Origin: Nitrospirota bacterium
GTDB lineage: Bacteria > Nitrospirota > Thermodesulfovibrionia > Thermodesulfovibrionales > UBA9159
DNA: 40,682 nt
Assembly: GCA_021790195.1 (NCBI GenBank)
Contig: JAJYIF010000028.1
Span: 1-40,682, forward strand
Direction: 5' to 3'
Made by a program: the position numbers and the translations under genes. The notes beneath the pieces were generated by a model. The model did not search any database, was not told the DNA's origin, and saw nothing but the letters and a program-made list of their open reading frames with translations. This document shows positions 31,867 to 40,481 of this stretch, in pieces; position 1 is the stretch's first letter, and each line of letters begins with the position of its first letter.

Positions 31867-32256
31867 CTACTTGGCGTCTACCGTAAACTTCATCGTAGAC
31901 GTCTTCCCTCCCTTTATGATCTTCACAGCCACACTCCAGGAGCCGGACATCGAGAGGTTCATACTGCCCCTATACTCAGAGCCCTTTAGCACGCCCGGTG
32001 CCTTGTAATTCATGGCTGGCATTCCGGGCATAGCAGGCATGGAGTATTCGACAACGACCTTTGCGTCTGTCACGGTTCTCCCCGATGCGTCTTTGACCCG
32101 GACCTCGAAATTATTGTTTCCTACAATAGCGGGGTTATTGTCGATCTTGACCTCGACATTATACTCGCCCGCCCTCTTTGTTATTTCATAGTCCTTTGCA
32201 AACGCAACTCCTGCCGCCAGAAAAAAGACGACAGCCACAACTGCAAACTTCTTCAT
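31867..32256 (-). CDS. Secreted YtkA-like/FixH-like Met-rich protein
   Basis: 129 residues. A signal peptide (MKKFAVVAVVFFLAAGVAFAKD) is followed by a single immunoglobulin-like domain with NNFEVRVKDASGRTVTDAKVVVEYSMPAMPGMPAMNYKAPGVLKGSEY. The repeated MPxM cluster is suited to binding Cu(I) and is common in YtkA-like (PF13115) proteins next to CusCBA pumps. It probably acts in the periplasm as a metal-binding helper. AAGGAGG lies 7 bases before the ATG. First of the cus series, 81 bases after the PII-like gene. Confidence 0.82.
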   Translation of the reverse strand: MKKFAVVAVVFFLAAGVAFAKDYEITKRAGEYNVEVKIDNNPAIVGNNNFEVRVKDASGRTVTDAKVVVEYSMPAMPGMPAMNYKAPGVLKGSEYRGSMNLSMSGSWSVAVKIIKGGKTSTMKFTVDAK

Positions 32257-32337
32257 TTCGATCCTCCTTGATGTTTATATAATTTTTAGCATATCCGTTT
32301 GAATCAATTATGAATGAAATCTGCATATATTGTGAAG

Positions 32338-32640
32338 TCATTCCACCTTTTCCCTGGTCTGGATCTTTATCATAAAGTCCACGGGCATAACTACGACAAG
32401 CCCGTCTCCGGCAAACCCGGTATGGGCGTAATCCATGATGACATTTGCGGCCGCTTCCGCCTCTTCGTCCGGCAGGATGATCTGGATCATCTTGTGGATC
32501 GTATACGGGTTGAAAAGCTGGACCTGTTCCCCGATCCCTTTCACCTCGAATATGGTCATATGCTTTACGCCCATATCCTGAAGGGACTTTATAATGCGAT
32601 CGAGAGACGTTGTCCGGACTACGGCTTTTATAAGCTTCAC
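32338..32640 (-). CDS. PII-superfamily protein of the metal-linked group (PII-NG-like)
   Basis: 100 residues from GTG 32640 with AGGAGG 4 bases upstream. MKLIKAVVRTTSLDRIIKSLQDMGVKHMTIFEVKGIGEQVQLFNPYTIHKMIQIILPDEEAEAAANVIMDYA has the ferredoxin-like PII fold pattern. The T-loop is short and lacks the uridylylated Tyr and the RGAEY sequence of GlnB/GlnK, and the signature near the C-terminus (GDGLVVVMPVDFMIKIQT) differs from GDGKIFV. This matches the PII-like group found beside metal efflux pumps. It is therefore probably a metal or nucleotide sensor for the cus operon, not the amt partner. Confidence 0.85.
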   Translation of the reverse strand: MKLIKAVVRTTSLDRIIKSLQDMGVKHMTIFEVKGIGEQVQLFNPYTIHKMIQIILPDEEAEAAANVIMDYAHTGFAGDGLVVVMPVDFMIKIQTREKVE

Positions 32641-32648
32641 GGCACCTC

Positions 32649-32888
32649 CTACGGTTTGGTGAGATCGTCCCTCATCCTGTCGAATTCCTCCTTGCTTATC
32701 TCACCCTTCGCATAACGCTTCTTCAGGATATCTATGGCGGTCTCTTCCTTCTCTCCCTTTCTTCCGCCTCCGGCAATCAATCTTACAATATGCGCAACAC
32801 CGAGGATGACCAGGACCCAGAAGATAAGCATAAATAACCAGCCGAAACCAAGGCCCATTCCCCAGCCCCATCCGTAATCCCAGCGCAT
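32649..32888 (-). CDS. Small membrane protein with C-terminal SHOCT domain
   Basis: 79 residues. An aromatic and Gly-rich N-terminal membrane segment (WGWGMGLGFGWLFMLIFWVLVILGVAHIVRLI) is followed by AIDILKKRYAKGEISKEEFDRMRDDL, a textbook SHOCT motif. Such proteins are common beside copper and metal operons, with unclear function. It lies 8 bases before the PII-like gene, likely coupled. Confidence 0.85.
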   Translation of the reverse strand: MRWDYGWGWGMGLGFGWLFMLIFWVLVILGVAHIVRLIAGGGRKGEKEETAIDILKKRYAKGEISKEEFDRMRDDLTKP

Positions 32889-32977
32889 TTAGTTCACCTC
32901 TTTTCGAAAATCATACCACAAATACAACCCTGAAAAAACCCGGATTCAAAACAACAGCCATTTGGCCGCTCTTACGA

Positions 32978-34747
32978 TTACTCGCCGGCTTTCAGCACCT
33001 CGCGGTTGTAAGCGTCGGTCAAATCCTTGCGCTTTATCATGGCCACTACTCTTCGGGGGTCGTCCCCTGCCACCACGGGGACCTCTTCTATGTCCTTCAG
33101 TGAAAAGGCCGCCATCGCCTTATTGAGATCGTCCTCGGGCCTAAGGACAATTACATCCTCGGTCGCTATGTCAAACGCCTTCACCACTTTCTTTACCTTT
33201 TCCTCGAAAAGCGCGGGCCTCACGTCCTGACTCGATACTATCCCCACCATATTGCCGTCATGGTCGGTGACAGGGACATAAAACCTGTCTTTCTTTATCA
33301 TCACGCCGATAAGGTCTTTCAGGAGCATGTCCTTCGGCACAGTGACGAAATCCCTCTCCATTACATCTCCCACCTTTATCCGGCTCATCACCGAGACTTC
33401 CCTTCCCGCATGTATCCTTATGCCCTTCTTCGTGAGCTCGACCGTATCTATGGAGTCGGAATGCAGCTTCTTCGAGACCACAGTGCCGATGACGGACGCG
33501 AACATAAGCGGCACGATGATCTCGTAATTTCCGGTCATCTCAAATAAAAGGAATATCCCTGTCAGGGGCGCATGCGTGGCCGCGGCAAGGAACGCCCCTA
33601 TGCCGACCGTCGCATATGCTCCGGGGGACGCGGTGGACAGCGGGAAAAGATGGTGCACGACATATCCGAAGCTTCCTCCCGCCATAGCGCCAATGAAAAG
33701 CGCGGGCGCGAAGATACCGCCCGCACCGCCGGAGCCGAGGGTCACCGCGGTCGCAATGATCTTGAAGAACACGAGGAGGACAACGACGGGGAAGACGACC
33801 CTGCCGACGAGCGCCGCATCGATGAACTCATAGCCGTTGCCCATGATCTGCGGCAGGAAGATCCCCATCGCTCCGACGATAAATGCGCCCGCCACGGGCT
33901 TCAGCTGCGGATGAAGTCCGCATGCGTCGAAACGGTCTTTCAAGTCGTGAAAGACCCTGATATAGATCACCGCGAGCAGGCCGACGATCAAACCGAAGAA
34001 GATATAGAGCGGGATCTCAACAGGGCTCTTCAGCTCATAGTGCGGGACAGGAAAGGCAGGGTTGGCCCCGTAAAATCCCCTTGAAACAACGGTCGCGATT
34101 CCGGAGGAGATGACGATTGCGGAAAAAGAGGAAAGCTCATAATTGCCCAGGAGCACTATCTCCACGGCAAACATTATACCGGCAATAGGCGCATTGAAGG
34201 TCGCCGCGATGCCTCCGGCGGAACCGGCCGCGATAAGAAGCTTCATCCGGCCCTCCGACATCCTGAAAAGCTGCCCTATCCCTGAGCCGACCGCGCCCCC
34301 GATGATTGCGATAGGCCCTTCCACTCCCGCGGAACCGCCCGACCCGATGGTAAGCGCAGGGGCGATCGTCTTAAGAAAGATGTTCCTGATCCTTATGACA
34401 CCGCCTCTTATATTAACGATCTCAAGGAACCTCGAAAAACCGTACCCGTTAACCTCGCCGGGAAAGGCAAGCGACAGCGGAATGAGCAGGACCGCGCCGG
34501 CCATCGGAAGCAGCGGCAAGAGGGCCTTGAACATGCCGCCACGGTCGATATGGAGCAGGCGCGCCCCATCAAGGAAAATCAATTGGTGGGCAAGGCCCAT
34601 CACAGTGCGGAACATGACGTTCGCCCCTCCGGCCAGCGCCCCCACCAGGACGGCCAGGATAATAAGTGTCGGCTGTTCCCCGAAACGGCCGAGCTTCATG
34701 AATTCCTTCATGAACCCCTCTCTTATTCTCTTGAGCTCATTCCGCAT
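32978..34747 (-). CDS. ClC-type chloride channel/antiporter with tandem CBS domains
   Basis: 589 residues. Ion-filter region: SGGSAGVEGPIAIIGGAVGSGIGQ (GSGIP replaced by GSGGS; the gating Glu, here E143, is retained). A second filter segment, GSGGAGGIFAPALFIGAMAGG, follows, with the conserved GxFxP-like context. Residues about 455-585 hold two CBS domains (VGDVMERDFVTVPKDMLLKDLIGVM and the later ATEDVIVLRPEDDLNKAMAAF), which bind adenosine nucleotides. It moves anions across the inner membrane, possibly with protons. It is the first gene of the long minus-strand series. Confidence 0.9.
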   Translation of the reverse strand: MRNELKRIREGFMKEFMKLGRFGEQPTLIILAVLVGALAGGANVMFRTVMGLAHQLIFLDGARLLHIDRGGMFKALLPLLPMAGAVLLIPLSLAFPGEVNGYGFSRFLEIVNIRGGVIRIRNIFLKTIAPALTIGSGGSAGVEGPIAIIGGAVGSGIGQLFRMSEGRMKLLIAAGSAGGIAATFNAPIAGIMFAVEIVLLGNYELSSFSAIVISSGIATVVSRGFYGANPAFPVPHYELKSPVEIPLYIFFGLIVGLLAVIYIRVFHDLKDRFDACGLHPQLKPVAGAFIVGAMGIFLPQIMGNGYEFIDAALVGRVVFPVVVLLVFFKIIATAVTLGSGGAGGIFAPALFIGAMAGGSFGYVVHHLFPLSTASPGAYATVGIGAFLAAATHAPLTGIFLLFEMTGNYEIIVPLMFASVIGTVVSKKLHSDSIDTVELTKKGIRIHAGREVSVMSRIKVGDVMERDFVTVPKDMLLKDLIGVMIKKDRFYVPVTDHDGNMVGIVSSQDVRPALFEEKVKKVVKAFDIATEDVIVLRPEDDLNKAMAAFSLKDIEEVPVVAGDDPRRVVAMIKRKDLTDAYNREVLKAGE

Positions 34748-35170
34748 TGCTCTTCATTCTCCGTTGCGCTGCATCTATGATACAACACTGTTGAGGATTA
34801 ACCCACCTGCTTCATGAATAGGTGCAATTTATAAACCCTAACGTTGCATTCCATTGGACATAAATCCCGAAAAAACTTTATATATGGCGACTAGATTACG
34901 TAGTCACAATCTCAAAGGGGGATTTCATATCCGGTGCAATCCTGATAAGAGCTGCAAATTCTGCTGCAACGAATATGAGGTGTCGCATATAAAGCTTTTT
35001 TCGGCCTCCATGTCCACATGCGCCGATTCTTTATGCAACTGCAAGGTAAACTTAGCTCGTCGTACTTGTATCATACGGAGACATACTTAAAGATTGAAAA
35101 AAGGCATAAATTTGATATGCTCAAGGAGAAACGGTTGCCATGCTTGTTTCAGCTTTTTGTGGAGGACACA
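34748..35170. other. Divergent intergenic region, no supported gene
   Basis: It separates ClC (minus) from the secreted YtkA-like gene (plus). Seen: TAAACCCTAACGTTGCA (34832-34848), a variant of the inverted-repeat motif at 4631-4647; and a GACTA...TAGTC hairpin around 34890-34905. A Cys-rich 78-residue plus-strand frame (34854-35090, TTG start) has no ribosome binding site and no family features. Confidence 0.35.
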
Positions 35171-36022
35171 ATGACAGGTAATCGAGCCATCAGAATACTC
35201 TTCATGCTATTTGTTGTTTCCGTGTTCGTGGGCCGGGGCCAGGCCTGCGCGGAAACGAGGGAAGAACAAGTTGTCGCCACCATCCAGACCGTGCCGGAAC
35301 ACATTACTACGGGGACACCCACTACCATATTTTTTTCTATCAGGGACCGCCAGGGCCGGCCGATAACCGACCTCACCGTCATGCACGACCGTCTCATTCA
35401 TGTGGTGATAGCAAGTCAGGACTTTAGCGTGTTCGCCCACATCCATCCGCAGGACTTCGGGCCGATAACACCCGAGATGAAAAAGATGGCCAGATACCAG
35501 GTAAAGTTCACCTTCCCAAAAGCAGGAAGTTATATCGTAGGCATCGACTTTGCGGTTAGTGGCCGGTCTGTCTCAAAACATTTCCTCGTGCATGTTACGG
35601 GCGGGCCGGAGATGGCGCATCCGAAAAAGGACCTGACAAGGGAAAAGATCTTCGGGGGTCTCGACGTCAGGTTTTCCTCCAAGCCGGAACACATAACAGC
35701 AGGGAAGAAGACGGTGCTCACATACCGCTTTACGGAAAAAGGAAGACCTGTCACCGATCTCCAACCATATCTTGCCGCCCCCATGCACCTCGCCGTAATC
35801 TCGGAGGACCTGACTCATTTCATGCACACGCACGGCGAATTGCCCGGCATGCCGCACATGGGACACGATGAAGAAAGCATGCAGATGACGGTCCCTGAGA
35901 AGTTCGGTCCCGAACTTGAGGTTCATTTAGTCTTCCCGTCCAAAGGACTGTACCAGATCTTCGGTCAGGTGCGGCATAAAGACAAGGTCATACTCACAAG
36001 CTTTATGGTAGAAGTCGATTAG
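35171..36022 (+). CDS. Secreted protein with two YtkA-like domains, His/Met-rich
   Basis: 283 residues from ATG 35171 (GGAGG 7 bases upstream). Signal peptide AIRILFMLFVVSVFVGRGQACA, with Ala-Cys-Ala that could also be a lipoprotein-like cleavage site. Two similar beta-sandwich units each contain a TAGT/PT...YRF/FFSI…DLxxxM/HLxVIS pattern: HDRLIHVVIASQDFSVFAHIHP and APMHLAVISEDLTHFMHTHGE. The second is followed by MPHMGHDEESMQM, a Cu- or metal-binding style His/Met cluster. It likely acts in the periplasm, in line with the neighbouring metal efflux genes. It converges with the stress protein gene. Confidence 0.75.
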   Translation: MTGNRAIRILFMLFVVSVFVGRGQACAETREEQVVATIQTVPEHITTGTPTTIFFSIRDRQGRPITDLTVMHDRLIHVVIASQDFSVFAHIHPQDFGPITPEMKKMARYQVKFTFPKAGSYIVGIDFAVSGRSVSKHFLVHVTGGPEMAHPKKDLTREKIFGGLDVRFSSKPEHITAGKKTVLTYRFTEKGRPVTDLQPYLAAPMHLAVISEDLTHFMHTHGELPGMPHMGHDEESMQMTVPEKFGPELEVHLVFPSKGLYQIFGQVRHKDKVILTSFMVEVD

Positions 36023-36048
36023 GACAAAATTCTATCCCGTGGCAGGAA

Positions 36049-36498
36049 TCACCTTCTGACCACGAGGACCGGCGCCTTGGTATCCTTGTGTATCACGCCG
36101 AACGTAACGCTTCCGAGTACTGCCATCTTAAGAGCGCTCTTGCCGTGCGACCCCATGACAATGAGATCGGCCTTCGATCTTTCCGCCTCTTTTACTATCT
36201 CCTCTACCGGATGGCCTCTCCTGACTACCTTCTTTGATTTGACTCCCTTCTTCTCGCACAGTCTTTCGACATCATCGAGACAGGCTTCAGCCACCTGCCT
36301 CAGGTAGTCTTCGATCGGCTCGATCAGGTGCGTCGGCGCCGCTATCGAGGGGACCGATTGGGACGCAAATAGAGTCTTATCTATTACACTCACCAAGATT
36401 GCAGAGGCGCCAATCTGCCCTGCAAGCTCCACTGCATATTTCGCAGCTTTCTTTGCCGTCTCTGAACCGTCCGTGGGTACAAGAATCTTCGAGATCAT
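36049..36498 (-). CDS. Universal stress protein UspA family
   Basis: 149 residues. ILVPTDGSETAKKAAKYAVELA starts the Rossmann-like domain. LIVMGSHGKSALKMAVLGSVTFGVI is the ATP-binding G-x2-G-x9-G-(S/T) motif, followed by APVLVV at the end. ATP-binding members respond to stress or energy limitation. It is convergent with the preceding secreted-protein gene (26 bases between stops) and divergent from the cytochrome operon. Confidence 0.92.
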   Translation of the reverse strand: MISKILVPTDGSETAKKAAKYAVELAGQIGASAILVSVIDKTLFASQSVPSIAAPTHLIEPIEDYLRQVAEACLDDVERLCEKKGVKSKKVVRRGHPVEEIVKEAERSKADLIVMGSHGKSALKMAVLGSVTFGVIHKDTKAPVLVVRR

Positions 36499-36676
36499 AA
36501 TTCCTCCTTCACATTCTCAAAAAAATATCTTTTCCGTTCTGGAAAAGTCTTGTTCGCAGATACCCAAGTATTACCTCCTATTACAGTGTACCAGCGATAT
36601 CGCCACAGACAAGCGCCAAGTCCGGCGTTTGTTGTTATCACTACTGCTGCAGCCACCTATGCCGGCCGACCTCAAG

Positions 36677-36704
36677 TTGACATTTTCTTATTCGATGCAA
36701 TAAT
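36677..36704 (+). promoter_or_regulatory. Likely sigma-70 promoter of the cytochrome b6/Rieske operon
   Basis: TTGACA (36677-36682), a 16-base spacer and AATAAT (36699-36704). The predicted start is near 36712, giving a leader of about 96 bases before ATG 36808. The rest of 36499-36807 has no supported gene. Confidence 0.5.
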
Positions 36705-36807
36705 TACGAGTAGCCCCGCTGTTGCCGGTGCGAGGTTTCGGCGGGCAGAGTACGATGGGAGATGTAATAATGCGGAACTGGAAACATTTTCAGGGAAGAC
36801 AGGGACA

Positions 36808-37536
36808 ATGAACACATTTTTTCGCATGGCATTCCTGACAATTGTCTTGAGCCTCATAGCTGCGACCGGCGTCAGCGCCCAGGAAAAGACCATTGCATGC
36901 GTAATATGCCACGAATATCTCGGCGGTGAGCTGGCAAGACCGGTGAAGGAGTGGAAAGGTTCCCTCCATCAGCAGAACGGCATCACCTGCGATTTATGCC
37001 ACGGAGGGGACCCGGCCGTCGACATCGGGAATATCAGGCAGCTCTCTTCGTCGCAATTTGCCGACAGACAGGCGCGGGCAATGTCGAAATCCCACGGCTT
37101 CATCGGCAAACCTGCAGGTAAGCAGCTGTTCGACGTCTGCGGGCGGTGCCACGAGGCTTCAGTGGACAGATACGCAGGCAGCATAATGGGCAAGGCATAT
37201 CTCGGGGGAAAGGGCGGACCTTCCTGCGTTGTCTGTCACGGCACGCACAATAACGTTATCCCTCAGGTCCCGAAGGTCTGCTCCGGGTGCCATAAGGACA
37301 CGACGGGGTTCGAGCAGATAGACCCGATGAGTGTAAGCGAATCGACAATTGCGGAGCTTTCGAGAATAAAGATAAAGCTCGCCTCGGAAAAGACGAGAGG
37401 CGCCAGGCCCGCCTTCCTACCGGAGTTCCCGGAAGACCTGGGATCATTCCAGATAGGTTTCGTCGCTTTCGGGGCCGTGATCGCTCTTTTCCTCATAGGC
37501 TGTCTCATATATGTGATATTGGAGAAAAGGAGATAA
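36808..37536 (+). CDS. Membrane-anchored pentahaem cytochrome c
   Basis: 242 residues from ATG 36808 (AGGGA upstream); longer in-frame extensions to 36550 are not family-like. Signal peptide TIVLSLIAATGVSAQ. Five CxxCH haem sites: residues 31 (CVICH), 61 (CDLCH), 111 (CGRCH), 140 (CVVCH), 158 (CSGCH). A C-terminal helix near 213-238 anchors it. It is paralogous to the last gene of this operon: both have VK-x2-WKGS-x-HQ-x3-G-x-TCD-x-CHGG. It probably passes electrons from the b6/Rieske core to periplasmic acceptors, taking the place of cytochrome c1 or f. Confidence 0.92.
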   Translation: MNTFFRMAFLTIVLSLIAATGVSAQEKTIACVICHEYLGGELARPVKEWKGSLHQQNGITCDLCHGGDPAVDIGNIRQLSSSQFADRQARAMSKSHGFIGKPAGKQLFDVCGRCHEASVDRYAGSIMGKAYLGGKGGPSCVVCHGTHNNVIPQVPKVCSGCHKDTTGFEQIDPMSVSESTIAELSRIKIKLASEKTRGARPAFLPEFPEDLGSFQIGFVAFGAVIALFLIGCLIYVILEKRR

Positions 37537-37537
37537 T

Positions 37538-37801
37538 ATGGGCTTTGATATGGTGGAGCAGAAGAAGGCGTCCTATTCTCCTGTTGCCGCGGCCGTTATT
37601 GTGATACTTGCCGTCATACTCCTCGGAATGGCCGGGGCCTTTGCATATTTCCTGATATCGGGGAAGGGAAATGATTACCTCCTCGGCACGCTTCTCGCTT
37701 TCGAGTTCCTGTTGATGGGCATCGAGGTCATTCTCTTTGCCAGGTACTTTATCACCTTCAGGAGGGTGGCCGAGGACAGGGAGGAGGAATTGCTGTGGTA
37801 G
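37538..37801 (+). CDS. Small two-helix membrane protein of the cytochrome operon
   Basis: 87 residues. Two hydrophobic helices (AAAVIVILAVILLGMAGAFAYFLIS and LLGTLLAFEFLLMGIEVILFARYF) with a Glu in the second helix and a charged tail. AAAGGAGA lies 4 bases before the ATG. The end overlaps the Rieske gene start (GTG 37795) by 7 bases. A structural or assembly subunit of the complex is likely; no family recognised. Confidence 0.75.
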   Translation: MGFDMVEQKKASYSPVAAAVIVILAVILLGMAGAFAYFLISGKGNDYLLGTLLAFEFLLMGIEVILFARYFITFRRVAEDREEELLW

Positions 37802-38409
37802 AGGAAGAGAAGGAAAGGCCCGAGGAAAAGACGGGCATAAGCCGGAGGAAGTTCACCCTTGGGGTGCTCGTCGCCTCCGTCCTCGGCGCGCTCGGCTCGG
37901 TCTTTACTCTTCTTAAGGTGCTCTCCCCCGGGAAGAAGGGCGGGGGTTACGTGACGACTATTGAGCCGGGTGACGGTCTTGTATACGCAAAGGGAAGCAA
38001 TGCGGGAGCATCGATTCAGGCGTCCTCGATGAAGACAGGCGACGCAGTGCTCGCCTATCCTGCCGGCAAGACGTCTAACCCTGCAAACCTTGTCCAGTTG
38101 ATAAGGATAGACGAGAAGGACTTTAAGGCCCCCACCGACATCGCCCTTACCGATAAGGGTTTCGTAGCTTACAGCGCAATATGCACTCATCTGGGCTGCA
38201 CCGTCTCATGGATAAGAAACGACAAGGCGCTATCCGCGTCTTACACGGAGTGTTTCTGCCATAACAGCATCTTCGATCCTGCGCGCGGGGCCAAGGTCAT
38301 GGGCGGACCCGCGCCGATACCTCTCGCCCAGATAGGCGTGAAGGTGAAAAGCAACGGCACGCTCGTTTTTACGAGCGGGTTCAAAGGCCCGGTAGGGCCG
38401 CAGGTATGA
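37795..38409 (+). CDS. Rieske iron-sulfur protein of a b6-type quinol-oxidising complex
   Basis: 204 residues from GTG 37795. A Tat-type start SRRKFTLGVLVASVLGALGSV holds the twin arginines (17-18) and the anchor helix. The 2Fe-2S site is CTHLGC (130-135) and CFCHNS (153-158), with two His and two Cys ligands plus the disulfide pair. The second box is CFCHNSIFDP, not the common CPCHGSxFD, which could shift the midpoint potential. It takes electrons from quinol at the Qo site and passes them to a cytochrome c. Confidence 0.93.
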   Translation: MVEEEKERPEEKTGISRRKFTLGVLVASVLGALGSVFTLLKVLSPGKKGGGYVTTIEPGDGLVYAKGSNAGASIQASSMKTGDAVLAYPAGKTSNPANLVQLIRIDEKDFKAPTDIALTDKGFVAYSAICTHLGCTVSWIRNDKALSASYTECFCHNSIFDPARGAKVMGGPAPIPLAQIGVKVKSNGTLVFTSGFKGPVGPQV

Positions 38410-38435
38410 AGGTATGAAGGTTTGAGGGCAAGGCA

Positions 38436-39689
38436 ATGATATTCAAATGGTTTAATGAAAGACTCGAAATCGACAAGTTCAGGGCCAAGTTCCTGAGCAA
38501 AACATTCCCGACACATCCGACGTTCCTGCTGGGGGAAATGGCGTTCTTCTCGTTTGTCACTCTCGTGGTTACAGGCATCTTTCTCGGGCTCCTCTACGAG
38601 CCTTCGACAAAGATGGTCGCCCTCTTCGGCGCGATGGTCCCGGCGTCCTATGCAAGCGTGGTGAAGATAGACCTGCTCCCCATGGGCATGATCATAAGAC
38701 GCATCCATCACTGGTCTGCCATGCTGATGATTGCGGCCGTCCTGGCCCACCTGACGCGCATCTACTTCACATCGGCATACAGGAGGCCGAGGGAGATCAA
38801 TTGGTTCGTGGGACTCGGGCTTTGGGGCATAACAATGCTCGCGGCCTTTACCGGATATCTGCTGCCTTACAGCCAGTTTTCCGTTACCGCAACCTCCATA
38901 GCTTATTTCATCTCAAAGTCGGTCCCCTGGGTCGGAGACTGGACCTCAAGACTCCTCTTCGCAGGGGAGTTTCCATCGGACGCCACTGTCCCCCGCTTCT
39001 TCTTCATGCACGTGATGTTGGTCCCGGTCGCGCTCCTGGGCCTGATCAGTCTCCATATGCTGATACTCGTAAAGCAGAAACATACGGAGCCTCCTTCCAA
39101 CAGATGGCTGAAGGAATCAGAGGGCGGCAGGAAGCTCATCGGCATACCGGTCTGGCCGGAGCAGACTGTTGTAAGCATGTCGTTCTATTTGTTTCTCCTG
39201 TTCGTCGTAGTCCTTATTGCGACCTATATACCTCTGAACCCTGTTGAGACCTACGGCCCTCCTTCTCCGGGGACGCCGGTGATGCGGCCGGACTGGTATT
39301 TTCTTCCAATATACGGCTTCCTTAAATTGATACCCGGCGACCTTTCATTCTCTGTCCCCGGAGGGAAGATCACGCCGGAGACCATCGGCGGAGTAATATT
39401 CCCTGGTTTCCTGGCGCTCGTTCTTGCGCTCATACCTTTTCTCGACCGGGCGAAACAGGACCAGCATTATATGGCGAACCCGCTCCGCAGGCCTTTTATG
39501 ACGTCCTTCGGCATGGCGGGCATCGTGTTCATCTGCATGGACGCGGTGTCGGGTTATATAGACGTGCTTCACATCGCTCCGGCCAAAATGGCGGTCTACG
39601 TGGTCTTTGCGACCCTCGCGGCCTGGGGCGTTTCCTTCGGGCTGCTGCGCTCCTATAACAGAAAGAGAGGTAGCGATGTCAAGACTTGA
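38436..39689 (+). CDS. Cytochrome b (b6 type with fused subunit IV)
   Basis: 417 residues, eight or more helices. Haem ligand candidates are H91 or H92 and H105 (HHWSA...H) with H192 and H207. The second pair is separated by 14 residues (15 apart), as in b6 proteins rather than mitochondrial b. PDWYF at 285-289 corresponds to the Qo-site PEWY/PDWY motif. Both the b6 half (to about 220) and the subunit-IV-like half are on one chain. It oxidises menaquinol. Just before the start there are repeats of GGTATGAA (38402-38425 region). Confidence 0.93.
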   Translation: MIFKWFNERLEIDKFRAKFLSKTFPTHPTFLLGEMAFFSFVTLVVTGIFLGLLYEPSTKMVALFGAMVPASYASVVKIDLLPMGMIIRRIHHWSAMLMIAAVLAHLTRIYFTSAYRRPREINWFVGLGLWGITMLAAFTGYLLPYSQFSVTATSIAYFISKSVPWVGDWTSRLLFAGEFPSDATVPRFFFMHVMLVPVALLGLISLHMLILVKQKHTEPPSNRWLKESEGGRKLIGIPVWPEQTVVSMSFYLFLLFVVVLIATYIPLNPVETYGPPSPGTPVMRPDWYFLPIYGFLKLIPGDLSFSVPGGKITPETIGGVIFPGFLALVLALIPFLDRAKQDQHYMANPLRRPFMTSFGMAGIVFICMDAVSGYIDVLHIAPAKMAVYVVFATLAAWGVSFGLLRSYNRKRGSDVKT

Positions 39690-40434
39690 GCGTATTCTGA
39701 TCTGCTGCGTTGTGGCATATGGCATCTCTTCATTTTGGGCGCCTGTCAATGCCGCAGGGAATAAGAACGGGTCCAACTCCTGTGTAGACTGTCATATCCA
39801 CCTACCCGGCAGCAGTTTTGTCGAGGTCAAGTCTCATAGCTGGAAGGGTTCGATTCACCAGAAGAAAGGAGTGACATGCGATAAATGCCACGGCGGCAAT
39901 CCGCACGCCTCTGATCAAAAAGCGGCGCACGCGGGGGTCCTCGGCTCAAGTGATCCGAGAAGCCCTGTCTATTACAAGAACATCCCCTCGACCTGCGGCA
40001 AGTGCCACGGCGGGGAATTCTACAAATTCACGCAGAGCCTGCATTATAAGATGCTTGAATCAAAGGGAAAGGGTCCCGAGTGCGTGACCTGCCACGGCTC
40101 GATGGTCACCAGCATTTTAACTCCCGACACTGTCGCGTCAGTGTGCGAGCAATGCCATAACGAAAGGATGGGCATCTTCCCTTACGTGCCGCAAAAGGCA
40201 AAGGCCGTGTTGCTTCTGTTTAAAGAGAGTGAGGCCCTTTTGGATGCCGATAGAAAGATTTATCACCCCTCACGGGGCTCTGCAAGGGAGCGATATCTGC
40301 GTGAGGCCCAGTCATCACTGCACGCGGCCAAACTGGACTGGCACAGGTTCGATCTCGACTCCATCACCGGCCAGCTGCAGGATCTGTATAGCTCTCTTGA
40401 GAAACTGCAGTCGGAGAGCCCGCATAAACCCTAA
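39676..40434 (+). CDS. Soluble or loosely bound pentahaem cytochrome c, paralogue of the first operon gene
   Basis: 252 residues from ATG 39676 (14-base overlap with cytochrome b). Signal peptide ILICCVVAYGISSFWAPVNAAG. Haem sites: residues 36 (CVDCH), 68 (CDKCH), 107 (CGKCH), 136 (CVTCH), 157 (CEQCH). The region GSIHQKKGVTCDKCHGGNP and the GKGPECVTCHGS part match the first cytochrome. The C-terminal 80 residues are helical and charged, with no second membrane helix. It likely completes the electron exit path of the complex. Confidence 0.92.
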   Translation: MSRLERILICCVVAYGISSFWAPVNAAGNKNGSNSCVDCHIHLPGSSFVEVKSHSWKGSIHQKKGVTCDKCHGGNPHASDQKAAHAGVLGSSDPRSPVYYKNIPSTCGKCHGGEFYKFTQSLHYKMLESKGKGPECVTCHGSMVTSILTPDTVASVCEQCHNERMGIFPYVPQKAKAVLLLFKESEALLDADRKIYHPSRGSARERYLREAQSSLHAAKLDWHRFDLDSITGQLQDLYSSLEKLQSESPHKP

Positions 40435-40481
40435 CCCGGCATAGCCGGAACCAAAAAAAACTTTCTCGCGCAAAGCCGCAA

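Noticed and set aside
32338-32640. GlnK partner of the ammonium transporters
   Set aside because: It lacks the GlnB/GlnK T-loop signature and lies with metal efflux genes 21 kb from the nearest amt.
34854-35090. Cys-rich 78-residue plus-strand frame that might be a small metal-binding protein
   Set aside because: It has a TTG start without ribosome binding site, irregular Cys spacing and no family pattern; it overlaps a region of short repeats.
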